From JBBQWT01 sp038210375 (GTDB lineage Bacteria > Acidobacteriota > Terriglobia > Terriglobales > Acidobacteriaceae), in the NCBI GenBank assembly GCA_038210375.1, contig JBBQWT010000017.1, positions 14,453 through 78,452 of the forward strand: 64,000 nucleotides of DNA. The letters are read 5' to 3'. This document shows, piece after piece, positions 25,413 to 34,092 of this stretch (position 1 is its first letter; every line of letters begins with the position of its first letter). Below the pieces are notes generated by a model. The model saw only the letters and a list, made by a program, of their open reading frames with translations. It did not search any database and was not told the origin of the DNA. A program made the position numbers and the translations under genes.

Positions 25413-26198
25413 ATGCAAAAGCTATCCATCGCCGAGCTCGAAGAGAAACTGCAATATAAATTTCGGCGGGTGGAGTTGCTGCAACAGGCGCTGACCCATA
25501 GTTCGCACGCCAATGAAGCCGCCGGCCCTTCCCCGGACAACGAGAATCTTGAATTTCTGGGCGACTCAGTGCTCGGCTTCGTCACCAGTTGCTCGCTGTT
25601 CCAGCGCTTCCCCACCTACAGCGAAGGCCAGCTTTCGAAGACCCGCGCTCACCTGGTCAGCGCCCGGCACCTGCTCGAAGTGGCGCGCCGTATCAAACTG
25701 GCGGACCACCTGATCGTGGGGCGCAGCGAGGAAATCAGCGGTGGCCGGCACCGCGCGGGCTTACTCGGCGATGCTCTGGAAGCGGTGGTGGCCGCCATTT
25801 ACCTCGATGGCGGACTCGAAGAGGCTTCGCGCTTTGTCATGCAAAACATTGTCGAGCCTGAGCTCGAACGGATCGGCAACCGTCCTGAAGGCGACGTCAT
25901 CCTGCATGATTTCAAGTCTGCCCTGCAGGAAACCATGCAGGCCAGTGGACGTCCGCAGCCCTCGTATCTCGTGGTGCGCGAGAAAGGCCCCGACCATCGC
26001 AAAACCTTCGTCGTGGAAGTGAGGGTGTATTCTCCGGAAAATCTGCGGCGGCCTGAATATGTTGGCCGCGCCGAAGGCCCGACCAAGAAAAGCGCCGAGC
26101 AGCGCGCCGCGCAGTCGGCTTGTGAACATCTCGAAGCGCAAAACATTGCATCGCGGCGGGCTGAGATCACCGAAAACGCTGGGGCGCTGACTTCATGA
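25413..26198 (+). CDS. rnc: Ribonuclease III
   Basis: 261 residues. Catalytic domain with the signature NENLEFLGDSVLG (about 43-55) and the second acidic cluster GDALEAVVAAIYLDGG, followed by a C-terminal double-stranded RNA-binding domain (DFKSALQETMQASG, YVVREKGPDHRKTFVVEVRV, GPTKKSAEQRAAQSACEHL). Cleaves dsRNA in rRNA and mRNA processing. The last codons overlap the first signal peptidase gene by 4 nt (ATGA), so rnc-lepB coupling is likely, a known arrangement. Confidence 0.96.
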   Translation: MQKLSIAELEEKLQYKFRRVELLQQALTHSSHANEAAGPSPDNENLEFLGDSVLGFVTSCSLFQRFPTYSEGQLSKTRAHLVSARHLLEVARRIKLADHLIVGRSEEISGGRHRAGLLGDALEAVVAAIYLDGGLEEASRFVMQNIVEPELERIGNRPEGDVILHDFKSALQETMQASGRPQPSYLVVREKGPDHRKTFVVEVRVYSPENLRRPEYVGRAEGPTKKSAEQRAAQSACEHLEAQNIASRRAEITENAGALTS

Positions 26199-27244
26199 AG
26201 TCAACCCGCCATATCAGGATTGATGTCCGCATTGATGAGGTCGCCGACGAGGGCGCATATCCTCCGGAGCACGCCGCCGAGCGGACCATCATTGATGAGG
26301 CCCCTCAGGCCGGCGCGCCACTGCCGGTCGACGAGCGGCGCCATCCCGGCACGGGCCCGATGTCGCCCGACGAGAAGCGCGACCGCCGGCAGGCGAATCT
26401 CAATCCCAAAGAGTTGCGTAAGCGCGGCTGGCCCGATGACCGCACCTACGGCAGCCGGATCATTGCCGGCGAGCGCCCGGTTCGTCCTGAAGAACGCATC
26501 AACAAGTCCGGCTTTCTGTCACTTCTGCAATCGCTGGCGGTAACGGTGGTGATGGCCGTGTTCGCGGTCACGTTCCTGGTGCAGGCCTTCCAGGTGCCCT
26601 CGTCATCGATGGAAACCACTCTGCTTGCCGGGGATCACTTGCTGGTAGATAAACTGCGGTTCGGATCGGATGGCGGTTGGGGCCGGTGGCTGCCCTACGA
26701 ACCGGTCAAACGCGGCGACATTGTGGTATTCAAATGGCCGGTCAGCCCGGCGCAATATTTCGTGAAACGCGTGGTCGGCATTCCGGGAGACCGCATTCGC
26801 GTGGTCAATAAACGCCTGCTGGTCAACGACGTTCCTCCCCGCGAAAAATTCGTGGTCCACCAACGCCCCTATCCCGACCCATTCGCCGACAATTTTCCCG
26901 GCGAGACCACGGGAAGGTGGGCGCAGGACATGGACCACCACTGGGCCCATGACATGCGGCTGCACGTCCACGATGGAGAATTGATCGTGCCCGCCGACCA
27001 ATATTTCGTGCTCGGCGATAATCGCGATAATAGCCTTGACAGCCGGTATTGGGGCTTTGTGCCCCGGGAAAACATCATCGGACGCCCGCTTACCATCTAC
27101 TGGTCAGCCAGCGTCGCCGACCCGTTCCTGGAACACTGGCGCAATCGCGACGCTCCCAATGATAAGATTTCCCAATGGAAAAATTCCGTGGAAAGCTTCT
27201 TCCAAAACGCTCGCTGGGAGCGATCTTTTCGGCCGGTGCGCTAG
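26195..27244 (+). CDS. lepB: Signal peptidase I with long acidic N-terminal extension
   Basis: 349 residues. Catalytic Ser in PSSSMETTLL (S138) and Lys in FVKRVVGIPGD (K191), and the box GDNRDNSLDSRYWGFVP, all intact. The single membrane anchor is at about 111-131 and is preceded by about 105 hydrophilic residues, unusually long for a bacterial enzyme of one-anchor type. Removes signal peptides from exported proteins on the outer side of the inner membrane. Overlaps rnc by 4 nt and is 29 nt from a second signal peptidase. Confidence 0.95.
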   Translation: MKSTRHIRIDVRIDEVADEGAYPPEHAAERTIIDEAPQAGAPLPVDERRHPGTGPMSPDEKRDRRQANLNPKELRKRGWPDDRTYGSRIIAGERPVRPEERINKSGFLSLLQSLAVTVVMAVFAVTFLVQAFQVPSSSMETTLLAGDHLLVDKLRFGSDGGWGRWLPYEPVKRGDIVVFKWPVSPAQYFVKRVVGIPGDRIRVVNKRLLVNDVPPREKFVVHQRPYPDPFADNFPGETTGRWAQDMDHHWAHDMRLHVHDGELIVPADQYFVLGDNRDNSLDSRYWGFVPRENIIGRPLTIYWSASVADPFLEHWRNRDAPNDKISQWKNSVESFFQNARWERSFRPVR

Positions 27245-27273
27245 CCCCCAGCCCTGGCTCGGAGAAATTCTGA

Positions 27274-28071
27274 TTGGCCAAGAGCAAAGACAAGACTGCG
27301 CCAGCCGCCACGGAAAAAGAAGAAATACCTGATGCCCCCAAAGCGGGGGAAACTCCGCTGGAGTTCCTGACCTCCATGGCGCTGGTGCTGGTAACCGGGC
27401 TGTTCATCATCACCTTCAACCTGCAGGCCTTTGAGATCCCCTCCAGCTCCATGGAAAACACGCTGCTCATCGGTGACCATGTGTTCGTGGATCGCGTGAC
27501 CGTGGCCCCGCCCAGCTCCTGGGCCGGCAAGATCATGCCCTACCGCGACATAAAAGATGACGACATCATCGTGTTCCTCTCGCCCTCGGAAGCGGGCCTG
27601 TTCGTGGTCAAACGCATCATGGGAGTGCCGGGCGATCACATCCACCTGCGGGACGGAGTGGTGTACCGCAACGGCAAGGCGCTGGACGAGCCCTATGTGG
27701 TACGCGGAGGCAGTTACGGCCCCTACCGCGACAACTTCCCCTCCATTCCTCCATCCGAATACAACCAGGTCACCCCCGAATGGACGAACGAACTCCCTAA
27801 AAATCTCCAGGGTGGCGACGTGGTGGTGCCTCCCGGAAATTACTTTGCCATGGGCGACAATCGCGACGTCAGCTATGACAGCCGTTTCTGGGGCTTCATT
27901 CCCCGCGCCAACATCATCGGACGCCCCATCTTCGTTTACTGGTCATTTAATACCCCCGCGCACCAGTATGAAAAAAAACTGATGAGCGAGCGCATCGGTT
28001 TCCTCTTCCACGTGGTCCTGCATTTTTTCGACGAGACCCGGTGGAAGCGCACATTCCATTTCGTTCGCTGA
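27274..28071 (+). CDS. lepB: Second signal peptidase I
   Basis: 265 residues. Membrane anchor at about 33-52, catalytic Ser in PSSSMENTLL (S59), Lys in FVVKRIMGVPGD (K113) and GDNRDVSYDSRFWGFIP. Short charged N-terminus. TTG start with GGAG upstream. A paralogue of the preceding gene; both keep all catalytic motifs, so neither looks like a pseudogene. The pair may divide exported substrates or be expressed differently; the sequence cannot say which. Confidence 0.95.
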   Translation: MAKSKDKTAPAATEKEEIPDAPKAGETPLEFLTSMALVLVTGLFIITFNLQAFEIPSSSMENTLLIGDHVFVDRVTVAPPSSWAGKIMPYRDIKDDDIIVFLSPSEAGLFVVKRIMGVPGDHIHLRDGVVYRNGKALDEPYVVRGGSYGPYRDNFPSIPPSEYNQVTPEWTNELPKNLQGGDVVVPPGNYFAMGDNRDVSYDSRFWGFIPRANIIGRPIFVYWSFNTPAHQYEKKLMSERIGFLFHVVLHFFDETRWKRTFHFVR

Positions 28072-28129
28072 TGTTCGGGATACGTTCCAATAATCTTCCG
28101 CTACTAATGTAGGCGCGTTTCCGACTTTC

Positions 28130-31012
28130 ATGGCAATCCCATCGCGCAAGACGACCCTGGCTTCCCTGTCACTGGCCGCGCTTCTGCTGCTGGTGGGCTT
28201 GCCGTTTCTGAACCTCAACCGTTTTCGCGGGCGGTTGGAGAGCGCCATCAGCGGGTCATTGAATCGCCGGGTCACGCTGGGGGACGTTCGCTTCCGCCTG
28301 CTGCCCACTCCCGCGTTCGACATCACCAATTTCATCGTGGAAGACGACCCCGCGTTCAGCGCCGAGCCCATGTTGCGCGCCGAAGAGGTCATCGCATCAC
28401 TGCGCTGGACGTCACTGTGGCGCGGGCGCCTGGAAATTTCGCAGCTCAGCGTGCGCTACCCCAGCTTGAACCTGGTGCGGATGCGCGACGGGAGCTGGAA
28501 CCTTGAGACCCTGCTGACCCGGGCCGCTTCGGTCAGCGCCGCACCCACCGCCAACACCAGAGTGGAAGACCGGCCGCGCTTCCCCTATATCGAAGCGGTT
28601 GCCGGGCGCATCAATTACAAAGCCGGGCAGGAAAAAATGGTGTGGGCGGTCACCGACGCCGATTTCGCTCTGTGGCTGGAATCTGAAAACAGGTGGCGAA
28701 TGCGGCTCGAAGGCCAGCCCCTGCGCACCGACGAAAATTTAAGCGACGCCGGGCGGGTTCGTCTCGACGGTCATTTCGAGCGCGCCGCCACCTTGCGCGA
28801 AACCCCGCTGAATTTGACCATTCTGGTGCAGCACGTCCAGTTGGGGCAGCTTACCAAACTGGCATCAGGGCGCGACCACGGCTGGCGCGGCGGCGTGGAA
28901 GCCGCGACCACGCTCACCGGTACGCCGCAGGACCTCAGGATTTCGGCGCAGTTGCTGCTGACTGACTTCCGCCGCTACGACATCTCCACCACTGAGCAGA
29001 TCAGAATGGATGTTCATTGCAGCGGCGAATTTCATTCCAGCTCTTCTCCGGGAGTGGGTCTTTTACAGAATTATCTCGCGGCGGGCGAATGTGCGGTTCC
29101 CTCCGGCGGTGGAGAAATTCGCTTGCGCGGCGGTTCAGCCAATGGCCGCACCATGCTGGGCAGTAGCGGCGTCGAATCTGAATTCCTAAAAACCATGACG
29201 GCGGTTACGGCGAAATCGGATGCGACTGAAAAGCACCTTGCGCCCGTTGGAACAACCCAAAATCCGAAGCCTGATTCACCGGTTGTGAGCGGGCGGTACC
29301 TGGTCGTAGAGGTGAAGGATTTTCCCATGTCGTCACTGTTGATGGGGGCCCGGCGCGTGAAGAAAGAGCTTCCGGCTGACCTCAGCGCGAGCGGGGTAAT
29401 GAACGCGGCATTCAATTTGCGACAGCCATCGGCCGGCGACTCCCTTAATGCTTATACGCCGAGGGGATGGAGCGGGACAGGAGCAATCACGGGATTGACT
29501 TTGCGATCTTCCGTCCTGGGAACGAATCTCAACGTGGGTGACGTGCCGATCACCATGAACCCCGCGCCAACCACTGCGGCGGCGGCGCCGCGTACCCCAA
29601 CCAGCCGCGCCGGCAAGCGCCAACCCGCGGCCATAGCTCGCCAGGGGCGCGCCGTGAGCGAATTCGCGCCGCTCGCGGAAGGGACGGGTAACCGTGTCGT
29701 GATCGGTCCTTTCGCGCTGAGCTTGGACGGTCCTGCACCCGCCACCGCGGCAGCCCAGATTACGCGGCCGGGCTTCCAGTTGAATCTTGTAGGCGGCGCC
29801 GACCCGGCTCGTTTGTTATCCGTGGCCCAAGCCCTGGGATTGCCGCGGCTCCCCGAAGGCTATAGCCTGGTTCCCAAGCCGGCGGCGGATTCCAAGTTGG
29901 TACCGGCTGCGGGGATTTCGGGCGCGGCAACGACGCGTCCTCTCGTCGAAGTAGATTTGCAGGTGGCGGGGGAGTGGGCACACTTCGCGCCTCCTCGGCT
30001 CCAGGGTTCAGCAAAACTTCACAATATTACCGCTGAAATTGCGGCGATCTCGAAGCCACTCGAAATTGAGTCAGGCACCCTCAACGTCTCCGCCGATGAA
30101 ATCTCCGCCCAAGATTTGATCGCCGCAATTCCTGACAGCCACCTGCAGATGGAAGGTTCAATCAACTTTCCGCGCCGGTGTGCATCTCCGCAGCTTTGTG
30201 TGATGGGCTTCGACATCAAGGCCGCCCAGGTGGATATTGATGAAGTAAACCGGCTGGTGAATCCACGGTTGCGCGCTGGCCTGTGGTCGTATCTGCGGGC
30301 GTCGCTGCCGGGTTCGGGCCCTCGCCCTGCCGAACCGGCGGGGGTGTCAAATTTCTGGAAAGGTCGGCGCGCCCAGGGCCATCTTTCCACCAAGCGCCTG
30401 ATCATTAAGCTTCTCACCGCCAGCCAGGTCAGCGCCGAAGTGGACTTGCAAGGCGACAAGTTGCTGCTCACCAATACCCGCGCAAGCCTGCTCGGTGGTA
30501 CTTACCAGGGCCAGTGGTCCGGAGACTTCTCGATGGATCCCCCGGTGTTCGATGGCAGTGGCGCCGCGCAAAATGTCTCATTAACAGAGATCGCCACGCT
30601 GATGCACGACGACTGGGCGGCGGGCCCCGCTACGATCAACTTCCGGGTGACATTTTCCGGCCACGGCTTTGACGATTACAAGCGCAGCGCCATTGCGGCG
30701 GTCGGTTTCAACTGGAACAAGGGATTGCTGCGGCATGTAGTCCTCGATGGCGGCACTTCGTTAAGTTTTACCGAATGGGCAGGAAAGGCCGAGGTCGCCA
30801 ACCAGAACTTTCTATTTACTCCGGGCCGCCTGCAAACCAGGTCAGGAACCTACCTGGCCGAGGGAACCGCATCGTTCGCGCGGAACATAAACTTCAATCT
30901 CGCGGGCGCAAAATCCAGGTACGCAATCAGCGGCACCCTGCAGCAGCCAGTGGTCTTCCCGCCGCCGCAGGCGGCGCTTAAGACCGCGCCAGCGGGAAAA
31001 CCGGCGCGCTAA
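28130..31012 (+). CDS. AsmA-like envelope protein
   Basis: 960 residues. N-terminal membrane anchor (about 9-26) followed by the AsmA opening pattern: a helix FRGRLESAISGSLNRRVTLGDVRFRLLPTPAFDITNFIVEDDP, then ALF strands with LRWTSLWRGRLEISQLSVRYPSLNLVRMRDGSWNLETLL. A Pro/Ala-rich middle (about 480-610) separates it from a C-terminal AsmA domain (DLQGDKLLLTNTRASLLGGTYQGQWSGDFS, GTYLAEGTASFARNINFNL). AsmA relatives are thought to bridge the periplasm and carry lipids to the outer membrane. Third gene after the signal peptidases, 58 nt downstream. Confidence 0.88.
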   Translation: MAIPSRKTTLASLSLAALLLLVGLPFLNLNRFRGRLESAISGSLNRRVTLGDVRFRLLPTPAFDITNFIVEDDPAFSAEPMLRAEEVIASLRWTSLWRGRLEISQLSVRYPSLNLVRMRDGSWNLETLLTRAASVSAAPTANTRVEDRPRFPYIEAVAGRINYKAGQEKMVWAVTDADFALWLESENRWRMRLEGQPLRTDENLSDAGRVRLDGHFERAATLRETPLNLTILVQHVQLGQLTKLASGRDHGWRGGVEAATTLTGTPQDLRISAQLLLTDFRRYDISTTEQIRMDVHCSGEFHSSSSPGVGLLQNYLAAGECAVPSGGGEIRLRGGSANGRTMLGSSGVESEFLKTMTAVTAKSDATEKHLAPVGTTQNPKPDSPVVSGRYLVVEVKDFPMSSLLMGARRVKKELPADLSASGVMNAAFNLRQPSAGDSLNAYTPRGWSGTGAITGLTLRSSVLGTNLNVGDVPITMNPAPTTAAAAPRTPTSRAGKRQPAAIARQGRAVSEFAPLAEGTGNRVVIGPFALSLDGPAPATAAAQITRPGFQLNLVGGADPARLLSVAQALGLPRLPEGYSLVPKPAADSKLVPAAGISGAATTRPLVEVDLQVAGEWAHFAPPRLQGSAKLHNITAEIAAISKPLEIESGTLNVSADEISAQDLIAAIPDSHLQMEGSINFPRRCASPQLCVMGFDIKAAQVDIDEVNRLVNPRLRAGLWSYLRASLPGSGPRPAEPAGVSNFWKGRRAQGHLSTKRLIIKLLTASQVSAEVDLQGDKLLLTNTRASLLGGTYQGQWSGDFSMDPPVFDGSGAAQNVSLTEIATLMHDDWAAGPATINFRVTFSGHGFDDYKRSAIAAVGFNWNKGLLRHVVLDGGTSLSFTEWAGKAEVANQNFLFTPGRLQTRSGTYLAEGTASFARNINFNLAGAKSRYAISGTLQQPVVFPPPQAALKTAPAGKPAR

Positions 31013-31032
31013 AGTTTGCGCAGACGCGTTTT

Positions 31033-31154
31033 TTTGCTTTTCGCAGAGATCTCAAGAAGTTGCATGAGAGACCCCACGCTGCCAACATACCCCCCAACCT
31101 TGTCATCCTGGAGCGAGCCTTCGTTTCTTGTTTGAGCGAAGGACCTCGCGTTTT
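31033..31154 (+). repeat. Dispersed intergenic repeat, copy A
   Basis: Shares with copy B the blocks CAAGAAGTTGCATGAGA at the left, TTGTCATCCTGGAGCGAGC in the middle and TTCTTGTTTGAGC plus AAGGACCTCGCGTTTT at the right. About 40 bp between left and middle blocks are variable. Confidence 0.85.
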
Positions 31155-31158
31155 CCAT

Positions 31159-31282
31159 GTTTTGCTTGTCGCCAAGACCCCAAGAAGTTGCATGAGACAG
31201 CTCATGCCGCCAACTCACCCTCCCACCTTGTCATCCTGGAGCGAGCTCTTGCTTCTTGTTTGAGCTAAGGACCTCGCGTTTT
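31159..31282 (+). repeat. Dispersed intergenic repeat, copy B (tandem with A)
   Basis: Same block order as copy A, about 127 bp further on, so the two form an imperfect tandem. The variable centre differs (ACAGCTCATGCCGCC against GAGACCCCACGCTGCC). Confidence 0.85.
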
Positions 31283-31420
31283 CTTTTGCATTTTCATTTC
31301 GCTAACAGGTTCAGCAGGTGCACGCAATTGAACGTGTGAAAGCGCGCCTCCGCTCGGAATGAAATTCCCAGGGGTGTTTCGCGGTGAGTTTGCTGCGGAA
31401 CGGCAAGAACAAAGGAAACC

Positions 31421-31522
31421 ACGAGGTCCTTCGCTCAAACAAGAAGCAAGGGCTCGCTCCAGGATGACAATTTATACGGTGTGTTCGCTTATCGGGAGTG
31501 TCTTATACAACTTCTTGAGATT
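31421..31522 (-). repeat. Dispersed intergenic repeat, copy C (inverted)
   Basis: The reverse complement carries CTCAAGAAGTTGTATAAGAC, ATTGTCATCCTGGAGCGAGC and CTTCTTGTTTGAGCGAAGGA in the same order as A and B, with an unrelated variable centre. Facing copy B across about 140 bp, so a large stem could form. Confidence 0.85.
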
Positions 31523-31579
31523 CCGCGGGAGTGGCCGGATCAAGTGCGCTTGATCTATCCATGCGGGAGAACTGCCGAG

Positions 31580-32191
31580 TTAGTCCGGCAGACCCTCCAG
31601 CGACCCCGCAACCGCCCTCAGCATCGCGGCACCGGAATCGCGGGCAAACCGCTTCTGCAAGCTTCGCGCCACCGGACTGGCAAATTTCGCCAGCATCGCC
31701 TGCGGCTTCGAAAATGCGAGCAGGTCGTACCAGACAGAGTCATCCTTCTTCTGCCACTCCACCGAAAATCTTTCCTCACCACTCTCCGCGTGGTTGGCCA
31801 GCGTCCCATAAGCAAAGCCGAATCTCCTGGTGGCTCCATAGTCATCGATCACATACACGATTCGCGACCAATTCAATGAGAAGAACCCCAGATGATTGAC
31901 CAGCACCGCGACGTCAGCGCCTTTGGAAATCGGCGGTTCCTGTCCGTAGACCCGCACCCATCCCAGGTTGAACATTTGCCAGTTGCGCAGCGCCAAAACG
32001 GCGGCGTTCCAGGTGCGTTCCCCTGAGCCCAGGCGGATACGGCTGTGATCCACTGTATAACCCGCGGTAACGAGCAAGGCGGGGATTTCCAGGTGAGTCG
32101 CACAAATTTCGCGATAGGAAAATCCCAACTCCTTCTGCCGCTCCAGAAAGCGCGGCACTTCGGCGTCGGAAGGTGACTTGAAGAGAAACAT
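31580..32191 (-). CDS. DUF1990 family protein
   Basis: 203 residues with the DUF1990 pattern: N-terminal helix and strand (FLERQKELGFSYREI), AGYTVDHSRIRLGSGERTWNAAVLALRNWQMFNLGWVRVY, and RFGFAYGTLANHAESGEERFSVEWQKKDDSVWYDLLAFSKP. No membrane segment or signal peptide. Function of the family is unknown; a lipid- or ligand-binding fold has been suggested by shape only. Follows the M1-like gene with an 11-nt gap, so co-transcribed. Confidence 0.85.
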   Translation of the reverse strand: MFLFKSPSDAEVPRFLERQKELGFSYREICATHLEIPALLVTAGYTVDHSRIRLGSGERTWNAAVLALRNWQMFNLGWVRVYGQEPPISKGADVAVLVNHLGFFSLNWSRIVYVIDDYGATRRFGFAYGTLANHAESGEERFSVEWQKKDDSVWYDLLAFSKPQAMLAKFASPVARSLQKRFARDSGAAMLRAVAGSLEGLPD

Positions 32192-32202
32192 GACTGCCTG
32201 CG

Positions 32203-34092
32203 CTACTCCTTTTTACCTGCGGTGATTACCGCTGAATTATTGCTGACATCAGATTCCGGCACGCTGCCATCATTGATCTCCAGTTGCAGGGGCGTGTCCT
32301 GGACTTCAATGCGGACCACCGCCCGGTCGTGGCCCTTAACCAGAATACGGGAGCTGAACTCGCGGCCTCCAGTTACTACGGTCACCGGGACTTCCGCCGC
32401 GGCGGCGCCCAGGTTCTCCAGATTTCCCGTAACCAGAACCAATCCCCCGAGTATCGGGCGGGTGAAGACTGATTCCACGCGAAAGTCGGGAAGACCTCGG
32501 TCGCGATAGACCCAATCGTCGAAAAACCATTCCAGGCTGCGTTTTGATTCCTTTTCAATCAGTTTCTGCATGGCCGCGGGATCGTTCTCCGCCGCGGACT
32601 TGGCAGCCGCTTGCGCGGAATATGCGCGTAGCGCGCGCTGCAAAGATTCATCACCCACCATATCGCGCAACATCCACCACACGAACATGGCTTTGCTGCG
32701 GTAGTAAACTTCATCGCCCGTCTGCAACAGGCTCTGTCCCGCCGCTTCGCCGTCTCCTTGACCAATTTCAGGCTCCGCCAGCGCCAGTGAACCCCTTCGG
32801 TCGCGCAGCATCTGCACGGCCGCCACGCGGCCGCCCTGTTGTTCCAGTTCCAGCGCCTGGGCAAAGTGTGCCAGCCCTTCATAAATCCAGGGCCGATGGG
32901 AATAAAACAAACTGTGGGTCAGCGAATGGATGAGGGCCTGCTCCAGTTGCGCTTCGGGAATGGCGGCGCTGATCGGCGTAAAAAACATCGGACCGCTCTC
33001 AAAGGCCGACGCCTTACCGTCTCCCAACTCGACGATTTCCATTTTCTGCCGCTGCGGTCCAAACCAGGTAGTCGCCAGGGGCACTAATTTATCCACCAGC
33101 TTGCCGTAGGCCGCGGCTTCATCCTTATTCGTTCCGAGAAAGTGGATCAGCGCGGCGCCGCTATCGATAGTTTGATACGGACCTACGACGAATGATGGGA
33201 CACGATATCCCAGGGGCTCGTAGCTGTACTCGACCCCCGCTCCGTGGGCGCCGTTGGACGAAGATGACTTCTCGTGATCACCGTTGGCGATGATCTGGTT
33301 TGCTGGCGCGCGCGATCCGGCGGGGCCGGAAGTCTCATCATCATCGAGAGCGAAACCCACGCGCATGGAAGATTGCGTCTCCCGTGCCCTCCATTGATTA
33401 AGCAACCGAAATACCTTGTTGCCATCCGACAGCAGGGCGGGCTCGATGGCCACCGGATACCACACCACCGAACCCACTCCGCGGACTCCGGAAAAATCGG
33501 GGCCGATGTGGTCCCAGTCGCTGTGCGTCGCTTCAGCAACCGGCGCGCCGATGCGCTGCAAACGGTTGACATCAAGAGGAACCGGGCCGGCATAGCCCAC
33601 CTGTAGCGTGATCTCGCCGCCGGGTGGCGCCGCAGTAGCAAGCACCACCGATGCGATCGCCACCTTGCCCGAATGATCGATGTCTGAATCGCTGGTGGTA
33701 ACGGTATAAGGGAGCGCCCGCGCCGCGCCGGATGCGGGCGACAGTTGGATGGACGCCCATTTCAACGTCGATGAGATCTGCAGCTCCGCGCTGCTTTGGG
33801 GAATGGACGAATCATTGCGCAGCGTGATCTTGCCGCGCACCTCCAATTGTTTCTGGCGGGGACTGATTTTCGCGGCCAGCTCGTAGCGCGTGAACGTGAA
33901 CGCTCCGTGCGCCCAGGCGGTCTCTGGCGTAATCGCCGCCGCCGACGGTAATGACTTAGCGGTAACACCCGCGGGCGAAGGCGTGGGCGGTAGGCCCTTC
34001 TGAACCTGTGCTTCGGCGGCAGCCATCGCGCACCATCCGGTGCACAACAGTAAGACCGCAAAAGCGCGCACTCCGCCGCTCCTATTCGCCAT
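32203..34092 (-). CDS. M1-peptidase-like secreted protein lacking the catalytic glutamate
   Basis: 629 residues from ATG 34092, with a signal peptide (FAVLLLCTGWCAMAAAEAQ). Layout follows M1 aminopeptidases: an N-terminal beta-sandwich (FTFTRYELAAKISPRQKQLEVRGKITLRND), a middle zincin-like helical part and the YRSKAMFVWWMLRDMVGDESLQRALRAY helix pair, then a C-terminal beta-domain. Where HExxH is expected, the sequence reads HSLTH (about 389-393): both His remain, the Glu is Ser. The downstream Glu (YEGLAHF, about 405) is kept at a shorter distance than in M1. Likely an inactive or altered enzyme. Start overlaps the rlmB stop by 11 nt. Confidence 0.82.
   Translation of the reverse strand: MANRSGGVRAFAVLLLCTGWCAMAAAEAQVQKGLPPTPSPAGVTAKSLPSAAAITPETAWAHGAFTFTRYELAAKISPRQKQLEVRGKITLRNDSSIPQSSAELQISSTLKWASIQLSPASGAARALPYTVTTSDSDIDHSGKVAIASVVLATAAPPGGEITLQVGYAGPVPLDVNRLQRIGAPVAEATHSDWDHIGPDFSGVRGVGSVVWYPVAIEPALLSDGNKVFRLLNQWRARETQSSMRVGFALDDDETSGPAGSRAPANQIIANGDHEKSSSSNGAHGAGVEYSYEPLGYRVPSFVVGPYQTIDSGAALIHFLGTNKDEAAAYGKLVDKLVPLATTWFGPQRQKMEIVELGDGKASAFESGPMFFTPISAAIPEAQLEQALIHSLTHSLFYSHRPWIYEGLAHFAQALELEQQGGRVAAVQMLRDRRGSLALAEPEIGQGDGEAAGQSLLQTGDEVYYRSKAMFVWWMLRDMVGDESLQRALRAYSAQAAAKSAAENDPAAMQKLIEKESKRSLEWFFDDWVYRDRGLPDFRVESVFTRPILGGLVLVTGNLENLGAAAAEVPVTVVTGGREFSSRILVKGHDRAVVRIEVQDTPLQLEINDGSVPESDVSNNSAVITAGKKE

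Larger units (their letters stand above)
31013..31579. other. Gene-free repeat-rich stretch between AsmA-like and DUF1990 genes
   Basis: No gene. It holds two head-to-tail copies and one inverted copy of a dispersed repeat of roughly 100-125 bp (listed separately), joined by A/T-richer filler that I cannot assign to a gene or terminator. Confidence 0.8.

Noticed and set aside
31033..31522. Possible CRISPR array
   Set aside because: Units are about 100-125 bp with only three copies, one inverted, and no regular short repeat-spacer pattern or cas genes.
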